DNA of 64,000 bases from assembly GCF_029783845.1 (NCBI RefSeq), contig NZ_LWID01000001.1, positions 2,451,501 to 2,515,500 of the forward strand, read 5' to 3'. The DNA comes from Volucribacter amazonae. GTDB lineage: Bacteria > Pseudomonadota > Gammaproteobacteria > Enterobacterales > Pasteurellaceae. The number at the start of each line of letters is the position of its first letter. The stretch's first letter is position 1. This document shows positions 24,170-33,426 of the stretch, piece by piece. The translations under genes were made by a program, and so were the position numbers. The notes beneath the pieces were generated by a model, which did no database searches, was not told the DNA's origin, and saw only the letters and a list, made by a program, of their open reading frames with translations.

Positions 24170-27070
24170 TTAGAACACCCAGCCTACGCCGGCTTTGGCG
24201 GCGGGTTTGCTGCCGTTGCCTACGGAGGTGCCTACGCCCACGGAGATGTTCATTTTGCCAGACTTGGTGAGGTAGTTACCATTAACCGCTACTGCAGATT
24301 GGCTGTCATAATAGCCGGTGCCGACCCCGATGGAAAACTCGCCGGGGTGTTGGTTTGGCACTTGCACAGACATCGCCAAGGCAGAAGCGACCCCTTTAGC
24401 CGCCACTTTGCGGTTTTCGTTCACTTGATTTTGTAAACTATTTACCGAGCGGTTGAGTTGCCCTACGGTGGCGGCGTCGCTGTCTAAGATGCCGTCAGCC
24501 ACATTGGTGATGCGGCGTTTTAAGTTGCTGTTACCGACGGAAAGCTCGGCGGTGCCAGTGCGGTTTGCACCTGCTGCGCCTGTTACTGAGTTTGCACCGA
24601 GTGCCACGTCATTGTTATTGGTGGCAACGGCATTGCTTCCCATTGCTAAGCTATCGTCGCCTAAGGCTTGTGCATTGTTGCCCATCGCCGTGCTATTAGC
24701 GCCGTTTGCTATGGCGCTGTTACCGATAGCGGTGCTATTGGTGCCACTTGCTACAGCATTATTTCCCATGGCAAGGCTATTGTCGCCGAGAGCTTGGGCA
24801 TTGTTGGCAAAGGCTGCGCTGTTATTGCCGCTGGCTTGAGAGCCACCACCCGCCGCAATGGCATTTTCGCCGCTGGCAATGGCAGGGGCATTGGTGCTGT
24901 TGGTGCGCATATATTGGGTGCCTTTTTGTTGAATATTGGCGACCACGTCTTTCACATTGTTGGTTTGTGAACGGTTGCCGCTGCTGTCATAGGTATCATA
25001 TTGTACAGTCACAGCGATGGTGCCATCTGGGTTAATCATAATTTCATCATCGTTGGCGCCGGTGATGGATTTAATGGCGCTGTGTAATTGCCCGCCATTG
25101 ACTGCTTCGGTACTGTCTTTGCTAACCTTGCCAGCTTTGACATTGCGCAGGGTAGTCGGGGTTTTGGCGGAGCCGCTGCCGTTGACTACCGCCACTTGCA
25201 CTTGCTCTTTGCTACTAATGTTGGCAGGCTTGTTTTCATCGGCGGTAATGCCATCATCTTTCGGGTAATAATAGTTGCCATCGCTACCAAGCACCACTCT
25301 TTCGCCTTGTGTATCGGTATAGGCAAGGGCACCTAAACCAGAATTAGCGAGGGCGCGCACTTGTTTAGCGGCGGTTTCCGCTTTAGTGGCAGAATTATCG
25401 GCATTGGTTTCTGAGGTTTTTGCTGCGGTGGCGGCAGTTTCGGCACGGGTTGCGGCATCGTTGGCATTGGTTTCAGCAGTTTTAGCATTTGTTTCTGAGA
25501 TTGCAGCTTGATTTGCAGATTGTTGAGCTTGGTTGCGCGCATTTTCTGCTGCGGTTTGAGCGTTGACTGCTTGGTCTTTGGCATTAACCGCCTCTTGTTT
25601 CGCTGTTTGGCTATCGCTAGCAAATTGTGCCGCTTGTTGAGCAGAGTTTTTAGCCTCGTCGGCCGATTGTTTAGCGTTATCTTGGGCGGCTACGGCATTG
25701 TCACGGGCGATTTCTGCTGCATTTTGTGCTGTTTCAGCGGTAAGTTTTGCGCTTTCTGCTTTGCCCGCAGAGTTTGCAGCTGCTGAAGAAAATTGCTCGG
25801 CAGCGGTGCGAGCGCTTTCTGCAGCCGTTTTGGCGTTTTCCGCTTGAGTAGCAAAACCACTGGCTTGCTCTTTGGCGGTTTCGGCGGCAGTTTTAGCGTT
25901 TTCCGCTTGTTGAGCGGATTGTGCCGCGGTGTTAGCAGCGTTGTTGGCATTGGTTTCGGACGTTTTGGCGGCATTAGCCGAGTTTGCGGCAGCAAGAGCG
26001 GAGTTGTTAGCGTTTTTCTCGGCTTTTTGTGCGGCATCTTTGGCTGTTACCGCAAGGTTTTTGGCTTGTTCTGCATTATTTTCAGACGTTTTTGCCTCAG
26101 CGGCAGAAGTGCTGGCAGCCACTTGTGCGGCTTGGCTTGCGTTTTTGGCGTTTTCTGCTTGGGTAGCAAAACCACTGGCTTGCTCTTTGGCGGTTTCTGC
26201 CTGTGTTTTTGCGGTTTCAGCTTGGGTTGCAAAGCCGCTGGCTTGGTCTCTGGCGCTTTCCGCCTGTGTTTTAGCGGTTTCAGCGGCAGTTTTGGCATTT
26301 TCAGTGGCGGTTTGTGCGTTGCTGGCATTAATAGCCGCTTGTTTAGCTGCTTCTGCATCAGCTTTATTGGCGTCTTTTACCTCTGTAATTTTGGTATTGA
26401 GTTGAGAGAGGGTAACCGCATCGTTGTTGTTTACAGCATCGGCAATATTGGTAAGGCGGTAGTTGTTGGTGGTGCCGTTACCAAAGGAAACGGTTTCTGA
26501 TTGATTATTGGTGGCGCCGTTACCGATGGCGATAGCGTTATCGGCGTTGATGGTAATATTGGTACCAAATGCGTGGGAGTTACTCCCTGTCACATTATTA
26601 TCATAACCAAAGCTATGTGATTTATATCCCGTTATTTTAGAAATTTCTCCTATAATAGTAGAATGTTCTCCTTTAATAGTATTTGCTCCTCCAAAAATAT
26701 TTGAGTTTACACTATCTAAAATATTTTTATCTCCAAATATGTTACTACTTCTATCAAGAGTTTGTGTACCATCAGGGTGGAAAAAATCGTCAGCAGGGAG
26801 AGTTTTTATAATAGCATTGCTATCGCCTACTACTGTATGATAATCACGTCCATTATCATCTGCTTTCTTAAAGGTATTATTTACACCATATATAATTATT
26901 TTATTTTCATTATCAATAATCGTTTGATCTGTAGCCATAGCCCCTTGCGAAAAGATCAGACCGCTAAAAAGTGCGGTGCAAATTGCCAACGTTTTTTTGC
27001 TCTTGGCAAACTCTGGCACTACAGCCGTTTGCCCTGTGCGATTACGCACCACTTTATAGATTTTGTTCAT
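24170..27070 (-). CDS. Trimeric autotransporter adhesin (YadA-like)
   Basis: A 966-residue surface adhesin. Residues 1-47 are an extended signal peptide (MNKIYKVVRNRTGQTAVV, then a hydrophobic core ending GAMA). Next come a left-handed-roll head with SNIFGDKNILD-type repeats, a neck (RLTNIADAVNNNDAVTLSQL, about 205-224), and a very alanine-rich coiled-coil stalk to about residue 600. A second head has NSAAFANNAQALGDNSLAMG-like repeats, a second neck (RRITNVADGILDSDAATV), and the C-terminal four-strand beta-barrel anchor ending GVGWVF. AAGGAG precedes the ATG. It follows the OmpA-domain lipoprotein gene after 27 bases, so the two probably share a transcript. Binding target unknown. Confidence 0.93.
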   Translation of the reverse strand: MNKIYKVVRNRTGQTAVVPEFAKSKKTLAICTALFSGLIFSQGAMATDQTIIDNENKIIIYGVNNTFKKADDNGRDYHTVVGDSNAIIKTLPADDFFHPDGTQTLDRSSNIFGDKNILDSVNSNIFGGANTIKGEHSTIIGEISKITGYKSHSFGYDNNVTGSNSHAFGTNITINADNAIAIGNGATNNQSETVSFGNGTTNNYRLTNIADAVNNNDAVTLSQLNTKITEVKDANKADAEAAKQAAINASNAQTATENAKTAAETAKTQAESARDQASGFATQAETAKTQAETAKEQASGFATQAENAKNASQAAQVAASTSAAEAKTSENNAEQAKNLAVTAKDAAQKAEKNANNSALAAANSANAAKTSETNANNAANTAAQSAQQAENAKTAAETAKEQASGFATQAENAKTAAESARTAAEQFSSAAANSAGKAESAKLTAETAQNAAEIARDNAVAAQDNAKQSADEAKNSAQQAAQFASDSQTAKQEAVNAKDQAVNAQTAAENARNQAQQSANQAAISETNAKTAETNANDAATRAETAATAAKTSETNADNSATKAETAAKQVRALANSGLGALAYTDTQGERVVLGSDGNYYYPKDDGITADENKPANISSKEQVQVAVVNGSGSAKTPTTLRNVKAGKVSKDSTEAVNGGQLHSAIKSITGANDDEIMINPDGTIAVTVQYDTYDSSGNRSQTNNVKDVVANIQQKGTQYMRTNSTNAPAIASGENAIAAGGGSQASGNNSAAFANNAQALGDNSLAMGNNAVASGTNSTAIGNSAIANGANSTAMGNNAQALGDDSLAMGSNAVATNNNDVALGANSVTGAAGANRTGTAELSVGNSNLKRRITNVADGILDSDAATVGQLNRSVNSLQNQVNENRKVAAKGVASALAMSVQVPNQHPGEFSIGVGTGYYDSQSAVAVNGNYLTKSGKMNISVGVGTSVGNGSKPAAKAGVGWVF

Positions 27071-27097
27071 AAATTGCTCCTTAAATTAGCTGATAGG

Positions 27098-28170
<1,073 letters not shown>

Positions 28171-28225
28171 CATAGCCTCGATAGTTAGGTAATGAAATCT
28201 GTTGTTGTGTAAAAAAACGGAAATT

Positions 28226-28254
28226 ATGTTAGCGTTATTTTGGCTAAAAGGCAA
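28226..28254 (-). promoter_or_regulatory. Predicted promoter of the lipoprotein-adhesin unit
   Basis: Minus strand TTGCCT (28249-28254) and TAACAT (28226-28231) are 17 bases apart, about 55 bases upstream of the ATG pair. Confidence 0.55.
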
Positions 28255-28324
28255 GAGGCAAAATGGGGAAGTGAGAATTTATTTTAAAATAGACCGTACT
28301 TTTTAATTTCGGAGAAATCACATA

Positions 28325-28882
28325 ATGAAAAAATATCTTTATCTTATATTGGCTTTATCATTAGTGGCTTGTAGCAATGTTACTACCAATAAGCAACAAG
28401 CCAAGCAGATGCTTGATCAAGGGATTAGTGCTTATCAACAACAGGATTATCAGACAGCAAAGTCGTTATTTCAGCAAGCGGCGAGGTTAGGGCAGTTTAA
28501 AGCACCTCGTTATTTAGCGTTGTTAGCGTTAAATGGCTGGGGTGAGCCACAAAATTTGGCTTTAGCCTTGGATTATTTTCGCCAAAGTGCGGAGCAAGGC
28601 GATATTACCAGTCAGTATTGGTTAGGTTATTTTTATGAACAAGGTATTGCGGTTAAGCGAGATTTGAGTAAGGCGTTATATTGGTATCAACAATCGGCAC
28701 AACGTGGCGATATTATTGCTTCGCCAGCAATGACGGCGTTAGGGCATTTGTATGCCACAGGGCAGGGGGTAAATAAAAATTTGCAACAGGCTAAAATGTG
28801 GTATCAAAAAGCGGCGTTAGTGGGCAATGTTGATGCTCAACAGGCGTTGTTGGAATTGTATAGTCGTTCCACTTTAAAATGA
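28325..28882 (+). CDS. Sel1-repeat lipoprotein
   Basis: A 185-residue lipoprotein: signal peptide with lipobox LVAC, then four Sel1/TPR-like repeats (for example AKSLFQQAARLGQFKAPRYL, ALDYFRQSAEQGDITSQYWL, ALYWYQQSAQRGD, AKMWYQKAALVGNVDAQQAL). Such solenoids mediate protein-protein contacts in the periplasm. The start has CGGAGAAAT upstream. It is divergent from the phase-variable lipoprotein. Partner unknown. Confidence 0.85.
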   Translation: MKKYLYLILALSLVACSNVTTNKQQAKQMLDQGISAYQQQDYQTAKSLFQQAARLGQFKAPRYLALLALNGWGEPQNLALALDYFRQSAEQGDITSQYWLGYFYEQGIAVKRDLSKALYWYQQSAQRGDIIASPAMTALGHLYATGQGVNKNLQQAKMWYQKAALVGNVDAQQALLELYSRSTLK

Positions 28883-28892
28883 TACAGTGTTG

Positions 28893-28940
28893 GTATGCTT
28901 CGCCGTACCACAGTCTTATTTTACATTGAAAGACGATAAT
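28893..28940. repeat. Degenerate MITE-like fragment
   Basis: GTTGGTATGCTTCGCCGTACC followed by CTTATTTTACATTGAAAGACG resembles the inner part and right end of the element at 57023-57115, read in the other direction. Terminal repeats are eroded. Confidence 0.4.
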
Positions 28941-28952
28941 AAGGTGGCTGAG

Positions 28953-29004
28953 AAAGTGCGGTCAATTTTAAAAATTATTTTTAATTTGACCGCACTTTTT
29001 TTTG
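28953..29004 (+). terminator. Paired-USS terminator after the Sel1 lipoprotein
   Basis: AAAGTGCGGTCAA (28953-28965) and TTGACCGCACTTT (28986-28998) form a 13-bp stem followed by a run of T. Two oppositely oriented uptake words serve as the terminator. Confidence 0.88.
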
Positions 29005-29021
29005 GGGGGGATTTAATGTGA

Positions 29022-31145
29022 TTAACTTTCTTGCGGGTTGCTTTGGTTGAGTAATTCAAACCAGTATGGGCAAGGCTTAAAACGTTCGCCGTAGAGGGTA
29101 ACGTGATGATTAAGTTCCGCTACAATATTTTTTGCACCGATTTTTTGCATATAAGCATAAATTCCGCCACGAAAATTGGGGAAAAATGCTCCAAGTACCG
29201 AGGCGACATTGCCTTCTTCTGCGTTAGCGATAACGCCTTCTTGTAAACAATACATGGCTTCATTTAGCATCATTAAGATACAACGGCGGACGATCTGTTC
29301 AGCTTCAAGATCATTAGCGGAAATGACCTCTAATACATAATAAATACTGCCGTCAACAGCGGTACGATTGTCATCACGATCATATAAATAGAAACCACGT
29401 TTATTTTTGATGCCTTTGCGTTCATCTTCTATTAATAGATTGACTTTAGGCGGTAAGGCAAAGCGTTCGCCCAATTTTTGTTGTAGGGTAGGCAAGGATT
29501 TTACCAAAATATCTAAGCCAAGTTCGTCAATCATTGCCAGAGGACCAAGGGCAAAACCAAATTCTTGTAAGGCACGATCGATAAATTCAACGGTTTCGCC
29601 ATCAATAAGGCAGTTAATGGCTTCTAATAAATAAGGGGTAAGGATACGGTTGATAAAAAAGCCAGCTCGGTCGGCGACTAATAAAGGGATTTTGCCTTGT
29701 TGAATGGCAAAATGGATTGCAGTGGCAATGGTTTGCTCTGATGTGCCTTGATGTGGGATAATTTCTACCATTTTACGTTGTGAAACAGGGCTGAGATAAT
29801 GAAAGCCAATAATATTTTCTGGGTGTTTGGCTTTGGCTGCAATATCGGCAATAGAGAGGGTTGAGGTATTGGTGGCAAAAATAATGTTTTCTCCATAATA
29901 ATGTTCAGATTCACGCACCATTTGCTGTTTTAATGCTAAATCTTCATAGACAGCTTCAATAATAAAATTCGCTCGATGTTGCCCAATAAACCGTTCTCCC
30001 CCAGTAATCAGTTGCATTTGTTGACGCATTTGCCCAGCGGATAATGTGCCTTTTTCCACTTCTTTTTGTAGTAAACGGTAACTTTTATTGAGGGCTTGTA
30101 ATATGCCTTCAGGGTGAATATCTTTGATGCGTACAGGGATATTAGCGTGGTGGGCGGTAATATAAGCAATTCCTGCACCAAGAAAACCACTGCCTAAAAT
30201 GGCAACATTACTAATATCTTGTACATCGCCTCGGATACGGTATTGTGATTTCATTGCTCTTGCAGTGTGTTCTAATAAACGTAGGGCTTGTGATTGCTCT
30301 GTAAGATAAAGACGAGCAAATTGTTGCCTTTCGGCAAGATAGCCTTTTTTGCTATCGCTGTGCTTGAGAACTTCAAGAATTGCACTGATTGCCGTTGTAT
30401 TATCAATCACTTTTGGGATAGTTGATTCGGCTCGTTCAAGCAAATAATGGCGAGAAAAGGAACGGTTGATCCAACGATTTTTTTGTTGAATTAAACGCGT
30501 TTGCCAAGGTGTTTGTTGTGGGGGAGTTTGCGTTGATTGTTTAATATAATCAAGTGCGGTGGAAATGAGAATAATTTTATCTACACGAGCATTAATTAGC
30601 CCAAGTGATAAAGCGGTTTTGCTATCAATTTTATTGCCCGTTAAAATAAGTTCTGCTCCCCGTCTTAAGCCGATTAACGCAGGTAGTCGTTGCGTTCCGC
30701 CAGCAAATGGAAGCAAGCCCGAGCGTATTTGTGGCATAGCAAAAGAAGTTAAGACATCGTTACTGGCAATACGATATTGGCAGGCTAGGGCAAGTTCTAA
30801 GCCCAATCCGTAGCAATCGCCATGGATCGCCGCCACCGTAGGGATTTTTAAATATTCAATTTCTTTTAAGAGTTGTTGGGCTTGTTCAGAAAATTTCTCT
30901 AATTCTACCGCACTTTTGCCCTCTAATTGGTTAAGATCAAAACCACGAATAAAATGATGAGGTTTGGCTGAAACAAAAATTAACCCTTTTAATTGTGAAC
31001 GTAAAATCGTGCCAATGATTTCGCGTAATTCATCAATAAAATGAAGATTAATCAGATTAAAAGGGTGAGCGGGATCATTAATGGTTACGATACCGATTTG
31101 ATGCTGTACGCTAAGTGTAAAGAATGTTTGTTGTTGATATTCCAT
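29022..31145 (-). CDS. fadJ: Fatty acid oxidation complex alpha subunit FadJ
   Basis: A 707-residue bifunctional enzyme. Residues 1-190 are an enoyl-CoA hydratase/isomerase domain (HGDCYGLGLELALACQYRIA with the catalytic-type Glu). From about 310 a 3-hydroxyacyl-CoA dehydrogenase follows: NAD motif GSGFLGAGIAYITA, IGFHYLSPV with the catalytic His, then two C-terminal dimerisation domains. It performs hydration and oxidation of acyl-CoA in beta-oxidation. Start chosen at 31145 (MEYQQQTFF), two bases after fadI; the longer frame runs back into fadI. It should work with the FadI thiolase upstream. Confidence 0.92.
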   Translation of the reverse strand: MEYQQQTFFTLSVQHQIGIVTINDPAHPFNLINLHFIDELREIIGTILRSQLKGLIFVSAKPHHFIRGFDLNQLEGKSAVELEKFSEQAQQLLKEIEYLKIPTVAAIHGDCYGLGLELALACQYRIASNDVLTSFAMPQIRSGLLPFAGGTQRLPALIGLRRGAELILTGNKIDSKTALSLGLINARVDKIILISTALDYIKQSTQTPPQQTPWQTRLIQQKNRWINRSFSRHYLLERAESTIPKVIDNTTAISAILEVLKHSDSKKGYLAERQQFARLYLTEQSQALRLLEHTARAMKSQYRIRGDVQDISNVAILGSGFLGAGIAYITAHHANIPVRIKDIHPEGILQALNKSYRLLQKEVEKGTLSAGQMRQQMQLITGGERFIGQHRANFIIEAVYEDLALKQQMVRESEHYYGENIIFATNTSTLSIADIAAKAKHPENIIGFHYLSPVSQRKMVEIIPHQGTSEQTIATAIHFAIQQGKIPLLVADRAGFFINRILTPYLLEAINCLIDGETVEFIDRALQEFGFALGPLAMIDELGLDILVKSLPTLQQKLGERFALPPKVNLLIEDERKGIKNKRGFYLYDRDDNRTAVDGSIYYVLEVISANDLEAEQIVRRCILMMLNEAMYCLQEGVIANAEEGNVASVLGAFFPNFRGGIYAYMQKIGAKNIVAELNHHVTLYGERFKPCPYWFELLNQSNPQES

Positions 31146-31147
31146 AA

Positions 31148-32452
31148 TTATTCCGTCTCCAAAACCATTGCACCGCCCAGTCCACCTAGACCGCAACCTG
31201 TAACTAAAGATAAGCCCCCACCTCGCCGTTTTAATTCAAATAATGATTGAATAATAAGGCGTAAACTGCTGACAGCACGAGGATTACCATACGCCAGTGA
31301 GCCCCCTAACACATTAAACTTATCCATATCAATTTCACCTATTGCACAGGTACGATTAAGCTGTTGTTGGGCAAATTGATGATCGGCAAATAAACGGATA
31401 TTGGCAAGAGTTTGAGCTGCGGAAGATTCGTGCATATCAATTAAGTTCAGATCCTTGAGTTGTAAATTGGCGCGTTGTAAGGCAAGCGATGAAGCATACG
31501 TTGAACCAATAAGCATATTTTGCCAAACATCATTTCCTGTCATGGCATAACTGCGGATATAGCCTAGTACATCAAGTCCTTCAGTTTTGGCAATATCTTC
31601 ACGCATTAACATCACAGCGGCGGCACCGTCGCAAGATTGGCTTACATTCCATGGCGTAACAGAGCCTTGTTGTTTATCTGTAAGAGGGGGAAGTTTCTGA
31701 TAATATTCAGCTTTAGGTTTAGATTGAATAAGGTTATCAGCCACCACAAAGTTTTCATAGGGGGCAGGGAAAGATAACATAACTTGTTGTTTTAAACTGT
31801 TATCACGCCAGGCTTGTTTGGCACGCTGGTGAGAAAGTACGGTGAATTGATCTTGCTGTTGACGATCAATTTGGAAATTTTTCGCCATTTGTTCGGAAAC
31901 GTCTTCCAAGGCGAGATCGGTAACATATTCTTTGGGATTAACACCATAAGGCTTTAAATCAGCCCAAGTTAATTGCTTGATAAGGTTAAATTTTCTCTCC
32001 CAGCCCTCCGCTTGTAGAATATCTTTAATGTTTTGAATTAAGCGAGGATTTAGGCTAATGGAAGAATTAGAAATAGATTCTGCCGCACCAGCGATACCTG
32101 CTTGTGAAGACCCTGTAATAATGCCATTGGCAACATTGATAACAGTTTGTAACCCTGTAACACAAGAACTGCTGATAGAATAGGCGGAAGCATTAACCCG
32201 TCCTAAACTGACAGCAACGCCCCGAGCGATATTTTGAATGGCAGCGTGTTGAGTGACTTGACCGAAAACAAATTGTTGCAGTAATTGCGGATCAACTGCA
32301 ACACGATTAATCAATTCATTGGTAACCATTGTGCTAAGATCAATGGCGAAAGTATGTTTGAAGCCCGTATCTTTTTTCTGAAAAGGGGTGCGTAAACCAC
32401 TAACAATGGCAATGCGTTGCCCTTTAGCGGTAATTAAACATTGGTCTGACAT
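31148..32452 (-). CDS. fadI: FadI-type 3-ketoacyl-CoA thiolase with altered catalytic motif
   Basis: A 434-residue thiolase aligned over its length with FadI (GQRIAIVSGLRTPF, FGQVTQHAAIQNIAR, FNVLGGSLAYG). The nucleophilic Cys is kept (SSSCVTGLQT, near residue 100) and the C-terminal Cys is in LVTGCGLGGLG. However, the invariant GHP motif reads GNP (YGNPRAV), losing the catalytic His, and the HEAFA box reads HESSA. The enzyme may be inactive or altered. It is upstream of and nearly fused to fadJ, the usual pair for the FadIJ complex. Confidence 0.88.
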   Translation of the reverse strand: MSDQCLITAKGQRIAIVSGLRTPFQKKDTGFKHTFAIDLSTMVTNELINRVAVDPQLLQQFVFGQVTQHAAIQNIARGVAVSLGRVNASAYSISSSCVTGLQTVINVANGIITGSSQAGIAGAAESISNSSISLNPRLIQNIKDILQAEGWERKFNLIKQLTWADLKPYGVNPKEYVTDLALEDVSEQMAKNFQIDRQQQDQFTVLSHQRAKQAWRDNSLKQQVMLSFPAPYENFVVADNLIQSKPKAEYYQKLPPLTDKQQGSVTPWNVSQSCDGAAAVMLMREDIAKTEGLDVLGYIRSYAMTGNDVWQNMLIGSTYASSLALQRANLQLKDLNLIDMHESSAAQTLANIRLFADHQFAQQQLNRTCAIGEIDMDKFNVLGGSLAYGNPRAVSSLRLIIQSLFELKRRGGGLSLVTGCGLGGLGGAMVLETE

Positions 32453-32636
32453 AGTATAATCTCAATATTTATCTCTATTATCTTTGTTGTGAGATAAGGT
32501 AAAATTTGCCCTTGAATGGCGTATTTTGCGGTTTAAAAACATCAGCTAATAAGTATAACAAACAAAGCAGATTATCACTATATGGTCATTATTCAAATTA
32601 AAATCAGGATACTGTACAAGACTAAAAGGCGTTGTG

Positions 32637-32665
32637 TTGTACTCTGAGCTTAGATTAGGTAAAAT
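32637..32665 (+). promoter_or_regulatory. Predicted promoter of smpB
   Basis: TTGTAC (32637-32642) and TAAAAT (32660-32665) with a 17-base spacer lie about 30 bases upstream of the smpB ATG. Confidence 0.65.
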
Positions 32666-32695
32666 CTAGCCTCATTGAGTTTAGGATATAAAACT

Positions 32696-33175
32696 ATGGC
32701 AAAGAAAAAAATTAAAGCAGGATCAAATACCATTGCGTTGAATAAACGAGCAAGACACGATTATTTTATTGAGGAAGAAATTGAGGCTGGGCTTGCTTTA
32801 CAAGGTTGGGAAGTGAAAGCAATGCGAGCGGGTAAAGCCAATATTAGCGATAGTTATGTGATTTTTAATCAGGGCGAAGCCTATTTATTCGGGGCAACCA
32901 TTACGCCGTTAAGTGTGGCATCTACTCATGTGGTTTGTGATCCCACACGCACTCGTAAATTATTGCTAAATAAACGAGAATTGGATTCGTTCTTTGGTAA
33001 AGCTAATCGTGAAGGCTTTACTATTGTCGCTCTTTCGCTTTATTGGAAACAGGCTTGGGCAAAAGTGAAAATAGGCTTAGCCAAAGGGAAAAAACAACAC
33101 GATAAACGAGAAGATATTAAAGAACAAGAATGGAAACGCACGAAAGCGAGGATTATGAAAAACGCTAATAGGTAG
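32696..33175 (+). CDS. smpB: SsrA-binding protein SmpB
   Basis: A 159-residue tmRNA-binding protein for trans-translation. It starts MAKKKIKAGSNTIALNKRAR, has EIEAGLALQGWEVKAMRAGK, and ends with the basic tail KEQEWKRTKARIMKNANR. The start at 32696 has TTAGGATATAAAACT upstream; the longer frame lacks a site. The tmRNA gene itself is not next to it in this window. Confidence 0.95.
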   Translation: MAKKKIKAGSNTIALNKRARHDYFIEEEIEAGLALQGWEVKAMRAGKANISDSYVIFNQGEAYLFGATITPLSVASTHVVCDPTRTRKLLLNKRELDSFFGKANREGFTIVALSLYWKQAWAKVKIGLAKGKKQHDKREDIKEQEWKRTKARIMKNANR

Positions 33176-33184
33176 GTGTTTTAT

Positions 33185-33251
33185 AATCGCCCTACATTAA
33201 AATAATACAAGGTTGGCATGTCTTGCTGTGCTAAGTGTACAGTCTTCAGTG
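33185..33251. repeat. Degenerate MITE-like fragment after smpB
   Basis: CTACATTAAAATAATACAAG and GTTGGCATGTCTTGCTGTGC recall the interior of the element at 57023-57115; no clear terminal repeats remain. Confidence 0.35.
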
Positions 33252-33298
33252 TGTCGCCTTTCTTTGTTTTAGATTAAAAGGATTATAGTATTAATGAT

Positions 33299-33328
33299 AA
33301 AAATCCCAAGGGATTACTTGGGATTTTT
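33299..33328. terminator. Bidirectional terminator between smpB and parC
   Basis: AAAAATCCCAAG and CTTGGGATTTTT enclose GGATTA; the symmetrical 12-bp stem with T tracts can serve smpB and, less closely, parC. Confidence 0.85.
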
Positions 33329-33426
33329 CTTTTATTTCTCTGGTTTTGTTAATGGGGATTGCTGTTGGCAAAATCAGAGAGAAAGTGAAAATAATTCAAA
33401 AAACAACCGCACTTTAATACCATACT

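Noticed and set aside
25690..26358. Long frames rich in Lys/Pro or Ala/Cys on both strands within the adhesin stalk
   Set aside because: They are out-of-frame shadows of the alanine-rich repeat DNA, lacking ribosome sites and recognisable domains.
32453..33426. tmRNA (ssrA) gene next to smpB
   Set aside because: I looked on both sides for the tRNA-Ala-like ends and tag sequence and saw none; the gaps are too short.
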